Shown in pieces: positions 53,718 to 62,978 of a stretch of DNA of 64,000 nucleotides (the first letter of the stretch is position 1; every line of letters starts with the position of its first letter). The position numbers were made by a program, and so were the translations under genes. Source of the stretch: Verrucomicrobia subdivision 6 bacterium. GTDB taxonomy: Bacteria; Verrucomicrobiota; Verrucomicrobiia; Methylacidiphilales; Verrucolacustridaceae. The stretch is taken from contig CANIEM010000003.1 of the NCBI GenBank assembly GCA_947466515.1, positions 1 through 64,000 of the forward strand, in the 5' to 3' direction. The notes beneath the pieces are model-generated. The model was given only the letters and a program-made list of their open reading frames with translations, made no database searches and had not been told where the DNA came from.

Positions 53718-54236
53718 TCAGCGTAAAGCGAGCGGCGGAGCGAGAATTTCGGATAGAATTATCGCTTGGCGCAGAGAACCTGATTCACTCAGCTTTTTCT
53801 GGAATGAATGTCGGCGCACTCCCTGGGGTTGAGCATAAGAGAAGGCGGGCTTGTCATGGACGAAGACTGGAAGTGGCGTTGCACTTTCCCCCGAAAAAGA
53901 ATCGGTAAATACTTGAGGAAGCGCAGGAATGTGGGGACGAGAAGGTGAATTCTTATGGACAATGATGGGCGGAGGAAAGTCGATGAACGGTTTGGCAGGA
54001 GGAACTGCCCTCGGAGGAATCGCAGCAGGGGGTGGAGGAGATTCGTGGCGTCGACGACCGAGAGCCTCAAGTAAGTCACCGAATTCACCAAAGGGATCCA
54101 CCTCTCGCTCAGGGTTTGCTTTCGATTCCTGTTGAGAGGGGGGTGTGAGCACTGGCTCGGTTGACTGCTTTTGCCTTTTCAGCCACCACTGGGCGAGACT
54201 GACGACGACGAAGAGAACTGGGACAAGCCACTCCAC
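53718..54236 (-). CDS. Proline-rich membrane-anchored protein
   Basis: 172 residues. One N-terminal membrane helix (VPVLFVVVSLAQWWL), a proline-rich disordered middle (SPPPPAAIPPRAVPP), and a C-terminal segment RQAIILSEILAPPLALR. That kind of tail (helix ending in LSEIL-PP-ALR) occurs in anchored proteins of PVC bacteria as I recall them; no database family is claimed. GTG start, 14 bp after floA, suggesting a role at the flotillin membrane domain. Confidence 0.65.
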   Translation of the reverse strand: MEWLVPVLFVVVSLAQWWLKRQKQSTEPVLTPPSQQESKANPEREVDPFGEFGDLLEALGRRRHESPPPPAAIPPRAVPPAKPFIDFPPPIIVHKNSPSRPHIPALPQVFTDSFSGESATPLPVFVHDKPAFSYAQPQGVRRHSFQKKLSESGSLRQAIILSEILAPPLALR

Positions 54237-54250
54237 AAGAGATATCTTTC

Positions 54251-55234
54251 TTACTTCGAGTTCGGCTTGGCGGAATCCTTGGCGATGGACGAGCGCATTT
54301 CAGTGTCGGCCGAGACATTGCGGATTTTCTGATAATCCATAATCCCTAAGTTTCCTTTGCGGAATGCCTCTGCCATGGCCAGAGGGACCTGGGCTTCGGC
54401 TTCGACCACCTTGGCGCGCATTTCTTGTTCAACGGCGACGGCAGCGGCTCGACGCATTTCTGCTTTGGCTTGAGCGACCTGCTTATCTGCATCCGCCTGT
54501 TCGGCTTGAAGCTTCGCTCCAATATTCGCGCCCACCCCGACGTCGGCGATATCGATAGAAAGAATTTCGTAGGCAGTTCCAGCATCGAGGCCTCGATTGA
54601 GAACGTCTTTCGAAATGTCTTGGGGATTCTCAAGGACTCCTTTGTAGGTTTCCTTCGAGCCGATGGCGCGGACGATGCCTTCTCCGACGCGAGCGATGAT
54701 AGTTTCTTCAGTAGCGCCCCCAACGAAACGATCCAGATTGGAGCGAACTGTGACCCGAGCGCGGGCGCGGACGGTGATGCCGTCTTTGGCCACTCCATCG
54801 ATGGTGCCTTTACCTGAATCAGTTCCTGGGCAGTCGATCACGCGCGGATTAACACTGGTCCGGACCGCATCGAAAACGGTTTTTCCCGATCCTGATGTGG
54901 CGAGATCGATGGCGCAGCATCGGTTAAAATCGAGTTTGATGCCTGCCTTATCTGCGGCGATGAGGGCACGAATGACCTGATCGACGCTACCTCCAGCTAG
55001 ATAGTGGGTTTCGAGTTGGGCAGTGGTCACCTCGATGCCAGCACGTACCGCGGTGATTCTAGCGTTGACGATGAGAGAGTTAGGAATACCGCGGAGTCGC
55101 ATGGCGATTAAAGTGGGAATGCCGACGGGAGCACCTGAGGTCAGGGCACGCAACCAGAGTCCAAAGAAATTAATGAGGACAACCGCGAAGACCAAACCCA
55201 CAACAGAGACTGCGATAAGAAGGATGATAGGCAT
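54251..55234 (-). CDS. floA: Flotillin-like protein FloA
   Basis: Membrane-microdomain scaffold, 327 residues. An N-terminal hydrophobic segment ([20 protein letters not shown]) is followed by the SPFH-like domain ([40 protein letters not shown]) and a C-terminal coiled coil rich in A, E, K and Q ([20 protein letters not shown]). Closest in layout to Bacillus FloA/YqfA. nfeD is 79 bp upstream in the same direction, the usual partner. Confidence 0.93.
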   Translation of the reverse strand: MPIILLIAVSVVGLVFAVVLINFFGLWLRALTSGAPVGIPTLIAMRLRGIPNSLIVNARITAVRAGIEVTTAQLETHYLAGGSVDQVIRALIAADKAGIKLDFNRCCAIDLATSGSGKTVFDAVRTSVNPRVIDCPGTDSGKGTIDGVAKDGITVRARARVTVRSNLDRFVGGATEETIIARVGEGIVRAIGSKETYKGVLENPQDISKDVLNRGLDAGTAYEILSIDIADVGVGANIGAKLQAEQADADKQVAQAKAEMRRAAAVAVEQEMRAKVVEAEAQVPLAMAEAFRKGNLGIMDYQKIRNVSADTEMRSSIAKDSAKPNSK

Positions 55235-55313
55235 AAGTAATGCTTACGGGAAAAGCGCTGAGAGGGAAATGAAAAGTTCCGATTGTAGAAAACAATAAAA
55301 AGTTGCTGTTTTT

Positions 55314-56687
55314 CTAGGATTTTTTCTTTGGGGTTGCGCTCGGACGAACAAAAAGGGTTGCCCCTTCGATTTGGTGAATTTTAATCGCGGTGCCCTGAGC
55401 TATAAAATGGCCTTCAGCCAAAACATCAAAGCTTTGACCATGGAATTCAGCCGAACCGCTAGGGCGGAGATCGGTTAGAGCTTTGCCTTTAAGCCCTGGA
55501 CGGAGCGAGGAGTCGATAGGAAGGGAGGAGGGAGATACAGCACTCAAACGGAAAGGTCGAAAGAGAATAGTTTCAGGCAGATAACGGGCCGCGAGAAGAA
55601 TGGCGGTGAGTCCTCCGAAGAATCCTAAGGCCAGGTTGATGGCGGGAAAGTGGAGTTGAGGGAGAGTGGGGAGCGCGGGATCCGTGGGGTATCGATCGAT
55701 CATGGTGTTGAGGGCGGCAAAAAGGATGAGGGCAAGACCAAGAAGACCGGGAATAAAAGTCCCAGGGAAAAGAAAAAACTCGGTAATGAGAAGAGCGAGG
55801 CCAAGGAGCAGAAGGAGGGCGTTCTCATAGCCCGAGAGACCCGCAATGTAGTGACCAAAAAGAAAGAGAAAGGCACAAATCCCACAGAGCACCCCAAAGA
55901 GACCAAAACCGGGAGTCTTGAACTCGAGATACCCAAAAAGAAAAGCAGCACTGAGGAGTAAAGGGGATATGGTAATGATCCAACGACTAATGTTTTCAAA
56001 TCCGGTGGGCTGTATTCGGACAATGACAGCTCCGGGTTGTACGGTTTTTTCGATTAGTGCTTGAAGATCGGGGACAACTCCAGCGGCAAGGAGCGGACGA
56101 GGGGGATTGCCTGTCGGTCGAGTGGCTTCTTGAGTGGTTAGGGTAAGAATATCTCCCTTAGCGACGATCTCTCGGCCATCGATTTTAAGGCCAATCTGCT
56201 TATTGACCATGGCATCAAAGATAGCGGGGTTGTGACCATTCTGTTCAGCAGCTGCACGAATCAGGGCGGCATAGCCTGAGACAAATTTAGGGGGAAGTTC
56301 TTTGGGCCCCTCTTGGCCAAGAGTCACGGGTGAGGCAGCGCCAATAATCGAACCTGGCGCCATCCAGATATGACGAGTAGAGGCGGAGATAAAAGCGCCA
56401 GCGGAGAAAGCTTCTTTATTGATGTAGGTATAAGTTTTATCGGTTGGCTGAAACTTAGCGATCGTGGCCATGACCTCCTTCATTGCTTCGCCCTCACCCC
56501 CAGGCGTATTCATATCGAGGACGAGAGCGGAGGCGTTTGCTGCCAGAGCTGCTTTGACTCCGCGGCGGACGACATAAACAGTTCCTTTTTGAATCTCACC
56601 TTGAATGGGCAGGACGTAGACAGGTCCGATCGGGGAAATGGGTGCAGAGAAAGAGGTGGGCGGTCCAACAAGAAGAACCGCCAGCAA
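55314..56687 (-). CDS. nfeD: NfeD-type membrane serine protease
   Basis: Long NfeD with an N-terminal ClpP-like serine protease domain, four or five membrane helices and a C-terminal OB-fold domain (about 400-457). The nucleophile serine is in EAFSAGAFISAS (about residue 95), and PGSIIGAASPVTLG follows. Works with flotillins, here floA. From TTG 56687 the N-terminus is a hydrophobic signal without the usual positive charge; the longer reading frame to 56795 passes through tRNA-Val and is rejected. That TTG lies 5 bp past the tRNA 3' end, so the mRNA probably begins as a tRNA co-transcript. Confidence 0.88.
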   Translation of the reverse strand: MLAVLLVGPPTSFSAPISPIGPVYVLPIQGEIQKGTVYVVRRGVKAALAANASALVLDMNTPGGEGEAMKEVMATIAKFQPTDKTYTYINKEAFSAGAFISASTRHIWMAPGSIIGAASPVTLGQEGPKELPPKFVSGYAALIRAAAEQNGHNPAIFDAMVNKQIGLKIDGREIVAKGDILTLTTQEATRPTGNPPRPLLAAGVVPDLQALIEKTVQPGAVIVRIQPTGFENISRWIITISPLLLSAAFLFGYLEFKTPGFGLFGVLCGICAFLFLFGHYIAGLSGYENALLLLLGLALLITEFFLFPGTFIPGLLGLALILFAALNTMIDRYPTDPALPTLPQLHFPAINLALGFFGGLTAILLAARYLPETILFRPFRLSAVSPSSLPIDSSLRPGLKGKALTDLRPSGSAEFHGQSFDVLAEGHFIAQGTAIKIHQIEGATLFVRPSATPKKKS

Positions 56688-56692
56688 GAGAG

Positions 56693-56764
56693 TGCGCGCT
56701 GAGGGATTTGAACCCCCGACCAACTGCGTGTAAAGCAGCCGCTCTACCCCTGAGCTAAGCGCGC
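56693..56764 (-). tRNA. tRNA-Val (anticodon UAC)
   Basis: 72 nt cloverleaf on the minus strand. The acceptor stem pairs GCGCGCT with AGCGCGC, the D-arm is GCTCAGGGGTAGAGC, the anticodon stem GCTGC/GCAGT closes the loop TTTACAC (anticodon TAC), and the T-arm contains GGTTCAAATCC. The 3' CCA is not encoded. nfeD starts immediately after it. Confidence 0.95.
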
Positions 56765-56804
56765 GAAGACCGGTCCAATGATAATCCATCTTCAAGAGAA
56801 AGCG

Positions 56805-57122
56805 CTAGGGATAACAGACAACCTGCCAGACGAGACCATCTCCGTGTGAGAAGCAGACTATTGCCGTGGTGTAGTACTGATCGGATTCGGCGACATAGAT
56901 AAGCATCCGATTGTAAATCCAGTCCACCCCTTGGATGTGATTGGGCATACGACCGAAGAATTGTAGAACTGATTCTCTTTGTTGCCCGACAAGAAGCTCG
57001 TGCAGTTGCTGGGGAGTGTAAGGAGAGGCTCCCCCTTGAAATGCGGTATCTTGAGCCTGGAGGCTTTTCGATAAGACCATGCAGGCAAAGAGAAGAACAG
57101 GGAAACAGGTAGATAATCGCAT
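56805..57122 (-). CDS. Small exported protein, unknown
   Basis: 105 residues with signal peptide MRLSTCFPVLLFACMVLSKS. The mature part has LVGQQRESVLQFFGRMPNHI and then WIYNRMLIYVAESDQYYTTA, reminiscent of the short BamE/SmpA-type beta-lactamase-inhibitor-like fold, but I cannot confirm this. ATG 57122. Its stop is 40 bp before the tRNA-Val 5' end. Confidence 0.6.
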   Translation of the reverse strand: MRLSTCFPVLLFACMVLSKSLQAQDTAFQGGASPYTPQQLHELLVGQQRESVLQFFGRMPNHIQGVDWIYNRMLIYVAESDQYYTTAIVCFSHGDGLVWQVVCYP

Positions 57123-57198
57123 AAGCTTATTATCCTAGGTTCTGGATAAAGTGCCAGCCCTGCCTTGACCCATAGCTTTATCATTCCTAGGGATAGGG

Positions 57199-58029
57199 AT
57201 GGTTTATCGGTCTCTACTTCTACTTTTCTTAGGAAGTCGGCTATGCCTTGCACCTGCTTTTGCTCAAGGGACTGGCGAGGATGAGAAGCGCCTCTTCGCA
57301 CAAGGTCCCGCGCCCGCCAAAGGGGATAATGGAAAGTGGGGATTCCGTTCGTCGGATGGTTCGTGGGGAGTTGAGCCGAAGTTTGTCGAGGTGAAGCCGT
57401 TCCACGAAGAGCTGGCGGCGGCTAGGGAGAGCACGACATGGGGCTACCTTGATAAAACAGGCAATTGGAAGATTCCCCCACGTTTTTCGTGGGCGGGCGA
57501 TTTCTCGGAAAATCTTGCGCCCGCTTGCGAGGGGGATCGGCTTACGGGCAAGTTTGGTTATATCGATCGGCAAGGAAGGTGGGCGATTGAGGGCGACTAT
57601 ATTTGGGCAAGACCCTTTCAGGAGGGGCTAGGGGCAGTAAAAGATGGTGCAAAATGGGGCTTCGTAAATCCAAAGGGGAAGCTTGTTGTGGAGGCAGACT
57701 ACGATCAGGTGCAGTCCTTTTCTGGGAAGCTAGCCGCGGTGCAGAAAGGCGGGGCTCCCGGGGATAAAGAGACATGGTTCTATATTAAGCCTGACGGAGA
57801 AAAGGCTTTTGAGAAAAAGTTTGCTTGGGCTGGCTCCTTTCACGAAGGAATGGCACGAGTACAGACAGAGGATCGAATCACGGGCAAGTTTGGTTATATC
57901 AACCTAAAAGGAGAAATGATCATTCCAGCTAATTTTGATGAGGCCTCCGATTTTCGCGGGGGACGAGCTCAGGTTAGGGTAGGGACCCAGAACAAGTTTA
58001 TCGATGGGCAGGGCAAAGCGAGCGAGTAG
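57199..58029 (+). CDS. Exported WG-repeat protein
   Basis: 276 residues: signal peptide (MVYRSLLLLFLGSRLCLAPA) then about five or six WG repeats, each with a W/F-G-Y/F-(I/V/L)-(D/N)-(K/P/R)-G pattern, for example WGYLDKTGNWKIPPRFSWAG and WGFVNPKGKLVVEADYD. This repeat forms beta-structure for binding; ligand unknown. Divergent from the gene at 56805-57122 across 76 bp. Confidence 0.82.
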   Translation: MVYRSLLLLFLGSRLCLAPAFAQGTGEDEKRLFAQGPAPAKGDNGKWGFRSSDGSWGVEPKFVEVKPFHEELAAARESTTWGYLDKTGNWKIPPRFSWAGDFSENLAPACEGDRLTGKFGYIDRQGRWAIEGDYIWARPFQEGLGAVKDGAKWGFVNPKGKLVVEADYDQVQSFSGKLAAVQKGGAPGDKETWFYIKPDGEKAFEKKFAWAGSFHEGMARVQTEDRITGKFGYINLKGEMIIPANFDEASDFRGGRAQVRVGTQNKFIDGQGKASE

Positions 58030-58092
58030 CCTGCTCATAGCAATCAAAGAAGGGCGACTTGCCTTCAGTCTTGGTTTACGTAGAACAAATTC

Positions 58093-58293
58093 ATGATCAT
58101 TACTTCAATGACCTTAGGTGCCGCGGTGGTTTTGGTAGCTGGGGCTCAGTTGGCGAAACACCGTAATAATAACCCTCACTTTCCCATCGCCATAGGCCTC
58201 GGTTTAACCATTCTGGTTCCGACATTATTGATTGCCTTTGTTTTGGAGTTGATTGTTCTGTGCACTTGGAATCCATTGATCTGGATGGAGTAA
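58093..58293 (+). CDS. Small two-helix membrane protein
   Basis: 66 residues: a short first helix (LGAAVVLVAGAQLA), a polar turn (KHRNNNPHF), and a long second helix (GLTILVPTLLIAFVLELIVL). No family recognised. Possible real gene between the WG-repeat gene and RNase P RNA, with no strong ribosome binding site. Confidence 0.5.
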   Translation: MIITSMTLGAAVVLVAGAQLAKHRNNNPHFPIAIGLGLTILVPTLLIAFVLELIVLCTWNPLIWME

Positions 58294-58401
58294 GGCCGGT
58301 TGGAGGGTGGTGAGGGGGTGGGATAATTTAGGTTTTGGGCTTGGTTCTGGTACTCAAGCCTGGGGATTGTCAGTTGGGTTTTTGGCTTTATGCTTTCAAA
58401 C

Positions 58402-58814
<413 letters not shown>

Positions 58815-58824
58815 ACAGGAGGAG

Positions 58825-58863
58825 AGCCGGGCGGCGTAAAGGCCGTCCGGCTTTCGCCTTTCT
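58825..58863 (+). terminator. Rho-independent terminator of rnpB
   Basis: An 11 bp stem (AGCCGGGCGGC at 58825-58835 with GCCGTCCGGCT at 58842-58852, one G-T pair) with a 6 nt loop, followed by TTCGCCTTTCT. It overlaps the stop of the convergent TPR gene by two bases, so it may also stop that transcript. Confidence 0.75.
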
Positions 58864-60238
58864 AGGACTGTTGGTAGGCCGCTTCGACTCGATCGGCGAT
58901 ATCTCGAAATTGACTATCCACTTCGTAAATCTTTTTAAACTCTTCGAGAGATTCATCTTTTTTGCCCATTTCTTCTAGGATCACGCCGAGGTTATAGATG
59001 GCATCTTTTTTTACTGCGTCCATCGCGACAATCTCAGAAGCCGCTAGGGCGAACTGTTTGGCTGCAAGATCGAGCATTTTTCGTTTTTGGTAAGAAACTC
59101 CAAGAAGGTTGAGAGCGCGGTGACGCACAGAAGGTTGCCGCAAGGCTTGCTGTAGTTCTGGAACCGCTTCTTTGTAGAGCTCATTCTCGATGAGAGCTTC
59201 CCCTAGATCATAACGGTATTGCAGGTCGTTCGGATAGCGGGCAACCCGTTCTCGCGCTCCCTCTAGTACTAATGTCTTGGCGCGGGCCTCGATTCCGGTG
59301 AGGAGGGAGGGATCCACCTGATCGGTGCGGGCTTGATTCATTTCGGCATCGAGCAGGGCAAGGCGTATTCGAAAAACAGATTTCTCGAGATTGGGATCGG
59401 TCTTTTGCGTCATGTCATAGGCAAACTGAAACCACTGAAGAGCGTATTCGAGAGAGCCCTGCTGTTCGCATAGCTCTGCAATCTGGCGGGCTAAGGTGAC
59501 GTTTTGTGGCTCCTTTTCAAATTGGGCATGCAGTCGAGTCAGCTGTTCGGCCATGGCTTCAGCCGTTTTAACAACCTTTGAGGAGGCTTCGAGGGCCAGG
59601 CTCTCTTCTTTATTTTTCAAGGAATCTCGGAAGTCTTCAGATTTTTCCCAACCCCCGTCTTGGGTGGCAACCAACGCGCTGGCGTCTTTCATGCCTTTGA
59701 GAGCGGCACCGTCATTAGGCACAAGCTCGAGGATCGATTGATAAACATCGCGAGCTTTTCCCATTTCTTTGGCCGCGATGAGCGCTTTAGCGAGTCCGTG
59801 GAGATTGGCGGTGTCTTGGGGTTTTCCTGCTCGAATGGTTTCGTAAGCAAAGATTGCGGTTCCGGATAAATCATTGGCGAGGGCCATCTCGGCAAGGGCG
59901 CTGTTGGCTTGGGGGCTATGAGGGTCAAGCGCTAGGGCTTCCTCAAGTTTAGCCATGCCCGAGCCCAAAGATTTTCCCGCCGCCATCTTCGCCTGCATGA
60001 TGATCGGGGTGATTCGAACTGCCGCCATGTTTTTATCCATCTTGGAGGCGCCTTTGGCCTTGGCCAATTGGCTGGCGCGAAGAAGTTTACGACCGTCGAG
60101 GAAACCTGGCTGAGCCTCGAGCACCGGTGGCATCAGCATCAAGACGTAGTCATGATTTTGGCGGGCCACGGCTTCCTTCGCCTTGCGGAAGGTGTCGACA
60201 TGGGACCCTGTTAGCTGCGTGGCGGAAATCTCAGGCAC
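58862..60238 (-). CDS. TPR protein
   Basis: About 458 residues, mostly tetratricopeptide helices (AKLEEALALDPHSPQANSAL; YRYDLGEALIENELYKEAVP; AIYNLGVILEEMGKKDESLE). No signal peptide is visible, unlike the TPR protein at 49205. GTG 60238 is preferred: it starts just before the first helix and keeps a 5' gap to divergent plsY. A TTG at 60274 is an alternative. Cellular role unknown. Confidence 0.8.
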   Translation of the reverse strand: MPEISATQLTGSHVDTFRKAKEAVARQNHDYVLMLMPPVLEAQPGFLDGRKLLRASQLAKAKGASKMDKNMAAVRITPIIMQAKMAAGKSLGSGMAKLEEALALDPHSPQANSALAEMALANDLSGTAIFAYETIRAGKPQDTANLHGLAKALIAAKEMGKARDVYQSILELVPNDGAALKGMKDASALVATQDGGWEKSEDFRDSLKNKEESLALEASSKVVKTAEAMAEQLTRLHAQFEKEPQNVTLARQIAELCEQQGSLEYALQWFQFAYDMTQKTDPNLEKSVFRIRLALLDAEMNQARTDQVDPSLLTGIEARAKTLVLEGARERVARYPNDLQYRYDLGEALIENELYKEAVPELQQALRQPSVRHRALNLLGVSYQKRKMLDLAAKQFALAASEIVAMDAVKKDAIYNLGVILEEMGKKDESLEEFKKIYEVDSQFRDIADRVEAAYQQS

Positions 60239-60335
60239 AATGTGGAAACCTACCCTAAAAGGGCAAGTACCCAAAAGGAAAAATAACCATAGGTTTTACT
60301 TGCTCTCGTCGGTTGCTTGGTTCATCTCGCAAGGG

Positions 60336-60929
60336 GTGTATTTCGATTGTCTCTATATCCTTTTGGCGTTTTTTCTTGGATCTCTACCCTTTGGCTACTG
60401 GCTGGGACGTTTTCGGGGGGTCGATGTCCGCGGGCAGGGGAGTAAAAACACTGGCGCCACCAATGTGGGCAGGGTGTTGGGAAGAAAGTGGGGATTCCTA
60501 GTTTTGGCCTTGGATCTTGGCAAAGGATGGCTCGCGGTGGCCTTAGCAACAAAAGTGGGTCATGCAGGAGATTCGACGGCGGTGGGGGCAGCAGTGATGG
60601 CAGTTCTTGGCCACGTTTTTTCTCCTTGGCTTGGATTTCGGGGCGGAAAAGGGGTGGCCACCTCCGCGGGGGCCCTGCTAGCCCTTACCCCTTGGGTAGG
60701 AATATCGGTTATTGGAGTTTGGGGTGTTGTTTTTCTCATTAGCCGAATTGTTTCGGTCGCTTCTTTAGTGGCGGCTTTGGCTTTTCCCTTTTTAGTTTTG
60801 GGCCTCGATCCAGGGCGACTCCTTTTACAGTGGGCTGCAGTGGCTATGGCCGGATTGGTCTGGATTCGCCATCGGGATAATCTCGTTCGACTCTTTCAAG
60901 GGCGGGAGAGCAAGCTGGTAAAGAAGTGA
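60336..60929 (+). CDS. plsY: Glycerol-3-phosphate acyltransferase PlsY
   Basis: Acylates glycerol-3-phosphate from acyl-phosphate, the first step of phospholipid synthesis. About 197 residues, normal PlsY length. Motifs: FFLGSLPFGYWLGRFRGVDV, GSKNTGATNVGRVLG and FRGGKGVATSAGALLAL. GTG 60336 gives the canonical N-terminus; TTG 60300 adds 12 residues. Followed by gpsA, which makes its substrate. Confidence 0.93.
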   Translation: MYFDCLYILLAFFLGSLPFGYWLGRFRGVDVRGQGSKNTGATNVGRVLGRKWGFLVLALDLGKGWLAVALATKVGHAGDSTAVGAAVMAVLGHVFSPWLGFRGGKGVATSAGALLALTPWVGISVIGVWGVVFLISRIVSVASLVAALAFPFLVLGLDPGRLLLQWAAVAMAGLVWIRHRDNLVRLFQGRESKLVKK

Positions 60930-60934
60930 AAGGC

Positions 60935-61831
60935 ATGAAGATCACCGTTCTGGGCAAAGGAGCCTGGGGAAAAGCTCTGGGAGAAATTCTGCAAACTCGT
61001 GGACATGACGTGCACTGGGTTGAAAAAGGCGGGCGAGAAATTCCCAAGGGAACCGACTTAATCTGGATTGCCTTACCTACTCAAGTGGTTCGTGAAGTTC
61101 TGCAAAACCTGCACTCGTTTGCAGGTATGTGCCCAGTTGTTAATTTATCCAAAGGGATTGAGATTTCTACAGGCCAACGGGTAAGTGAAATTGTGGGTCA
61201 CGTTTGGCCTGGAACTCCCGTCGCGGTTGTCTCGGGGCCGAGTTTAGCGGCCGAACTGGTACAAAGGGTCCCCACCGCCCTAGTGGCCGCTGCTCAAGAA
61301 GAATCTCTCGCCACCAGCGTGCAGGCGGCGCTGCACGGCACGGCTTTACGAGTCTATCGCAGTACCGATCTTGCTGGGGTGGAGTGGGGTGGTGCCTTGA
61401 AGAATGTTTACGCTTTGGCGGCAGGAATGTGTGTAGGCCTCGGCCTCGGTGAAAATAGTTTAGCAGGACTGACGACGAGGAGTCTTCGAGAGATGACGCG
61501 GGTCGCGGTGCAGTTCGGGGCACGAGAGGAGACCCTGCAGGGCCTGAGCGGAATCGGGGATCTTCTTTTAACCTCCTACAGCCAGGCGAGTCGGAATCGC
61601 AGAGTCGGTCAACGGATCGGAAAAGGGGATTCCCTTGAGAAAGCTATCGCCTCAGTCGAAGGAGTTTGTGAGGGAGTTTGGACAACGCAGGCCCTCCATA
61701 AAATGCTGGCGCGAAAACATGTGGAGGCTCCGGTAGCTCACCAACTTTACCAAGTTCTCTTTGAGGGAAAGTCGCCCAAAGAGGGTTTAACTTCGCTACT
61801 CGATCGTGATTCGAAAGCGGAGGCGGAATAG
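60935..61831 (+). CDS. gpsA: Glycerol-3-phosphate dehydrogenase (NAD(P)+)
   Basis: Reduces dihydroxyacetone phosphate to sn-glycerol-3-phosphate for lipid synthesis. About 298 residues, shorter than the ~335 of E. coli. NAD-binding VLGKGAWGKALGEIL at the N-terminus, PVAVVSGPSLAAELVQ in the middle, and the catalytic lysine in WGGALKNVYALAAGMC. ATG 60935 gives the standard MKITVLG start; GTG 60926, overlapping the plsY stop, is possible. Confidence 0.93.
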   Translation: MKITVLGKGAWGKALGEILQTRGHDVHWVEKGGREIPKGTDLIWIALPTQVVREVLQNLHSFAGMCPVVNLSKGIEISTGQRVSEIVGHVWPGTPVAVVSGPSLAAELVQRVPTALVAAAQEESLATSVQAALHGTALRVYRSTDLAGVEWGGALKNVYALAAGMCVGLGLGENSLAGLTTRSLREMTRVAVQFGAREETLQGLSGIGDLLLTSYSQASRNRRVGQRIGKGDSLEKAIASVEGVCEGVWTTQALHKMLARKHVEAPVAHQLYQVLFEGKSPKEGLTSLLDRDSKAEAE

Positions 61832-61860
61832 TCGAGATTACATGTTCGACGAAAAGGGGC

Positions 61861-61883
61861 AGGGGAGGAATGATAGCTCCCCT
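61861..61883 (+). promoter_or_regulatory. Hairpin that pairs with a ribosome binding site
   Basis: AGGGGAG (61861-61867) and CTCCCCT (61877-61883) form a perfect 7 bp stem with loop GAATGATAG. The 5' arm is the ribosome binding site of the VOC gene, and one candidate ATG (61870) lies in the loop, so folding could limit translation. Confidence 0.4.
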
Positions 61884-61884
61884 G

Positions 61885-62274
61885 ATGAATGTTGGCCGAT
61901 GGCTCCATACTCGATTGCGCGTTGAAAATCTTGAGAAGTCTGTTGATTTTTACAGGGCTGTCCTTGGGCTGAAACAGGTATCCAGAAGCACCTCTCCTCG
62001 CGGAAGTACCTTGGTTTTTCTGCAGTCTGAGGCAGGGGGTGAATGCTTGGAACTTTGTCACTACCCAAAAGCAGGCCCGGTAAAAGTACCTGCGGATCTG
62101 ATGCACCTGGCGTTCGAGGTGGAGGATCTAGAGGCCTTTGGGCGCCATGCTACGGCCAAGGGTTATCCATGGTCCGACGGTCCAACTCAAACTCAAGACG
62201 GAGAGCATTTTGCCTTTCTTGATGCGCCCGAGGGGTATGAGATTGAAATCATGCAGAAAGCGAAGAGCACATGA
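61885..62274 (+). CDS. VOC-family (glyoxalase-like) protein
   Basis: About 129 residues, vicinal-oxygen-chelate fold, glyoxalase I-like: WLHTRLRVENLEKSVDFYRA, GGECLELCHY, LMHLAFEVEDLEAFG and EGYEIEIMQ supply the expected His/Glu metal positions. Lactoylglutathione lyase is possible but not proven. ATG 61885 is chosen to start next to the fold; ATG 61870 is only 1-2 bp from the AGGGGAGG site. rpe overlaps its stop (ATGA). Confidence 0.82.
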   Translation: MNVGRWLHTRLRVENLEKSVDFYRAVLGLKQVSRSTSPRGSTLVFLQSEAGGECLELCHYPKAGPVKVPADLMHLAFEVEDLEAFGRHATAKGYPWSDGPTQTQDGEHFAFLDAPEGYEIEIMQKAKST

Positions 62275-62957
62275 CGAATCGCCCAATCGTGATCGCTCCC
62301 TCGATATTGGGTGCCAATCTAGGTCGAATTGAGGAAGAGGCGGAGCGAATCCGCGCCAGCGGAGCAGAGTGGGTGCACATCGATATTATGGACGGTCACT
62401 TTGTTCCTAATATTTCATTTGGAGCAAATATGGTTCGTACTTTGCGCCGCGTGATGGGCGAGGCTACCCTTGATGTGCATCTAATGATCGAGCAACCCGA
62501 TCGTTATGCGGGCGACTTTATTGAAGCAGGAGCCGATTGCATAAATGTTCATCTAGAGGCACGACACCAGGTGGCGCGAACCTTGGCGAGTATTCGAGAA
62601 AGGGGTTGCCGTGCGGGCTTGGCGATTAATCCTGCCACCCTTTTAAAACATGCGATCCCGCTTTTACCACTTTGTGATCAGCTCATCTGCATGATGGTCA
62701 ACCCAGGTTTTGGTGGGCAGGCGTTCATTCCGGAAGTTCTTCCAAAGATTCGGGAAGCAAGAGATGTGATTGTTCTGCAGAACTATAACGTGGATATTAC
62801 AGTCGATGGCGGAGTCAGTGATGCAACCGCGGCAAGTTGCTCCGCTGCCGGAGCCAACATCATGGTGGCCGGCTCCCATCTTTTTAGCCAATCCGACCTA
62901 ACTCAAGCGGTTGCCAATCTCCGCGCGGCTGCTGGTTCGGCGAATGTTTCAGGGTAG
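62271..62957 (+). CDS. rpe: Ribulose-phosphate 3-epimerase
   Basis: Interconverts ribulose-5-phosphate and xylulose-5-phosphate in the pentose phosphate pathway. 228 residues, TIM barrel. Motifs: APSILGANLGRIEEE, HIDIMDGHFVPNISFG, DVHLMIEQP, MMVNPGFGGQAFIPEVLPKI and DGGVSDATAASCSAAGANIM. Start overlaps the VOC stop. Confidence 0.96.
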   Translation: MTNRPIVIAPSILGANLGRIEEEAERIRASGAEWVHIDIMDGHFVPNISFGANMVRTLRRVMGEATLDVHLMIEQPDRYAGDFIEAGADCINVHLEARHQVARTLASIRERGCRAGLAINPATLLKHAIPLLPLCDQLICMMVNPGFGGQAFIPEVLPKIREARDVIVLQNYNVDITVDGGVSDATAASCSAAGANIMVAGSHLFSQSDLTQAVANLRAAAGSANVSG

Positions 62958-62978
62958 GGTTAAACTCTTCCTTTTTCT

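Noticed and set aside
56688-56795. N-terminal 36 codons in frame with nfeD
   Set aside because: This stretch is tRNA-Val; its translation is not conserved protein sequence.
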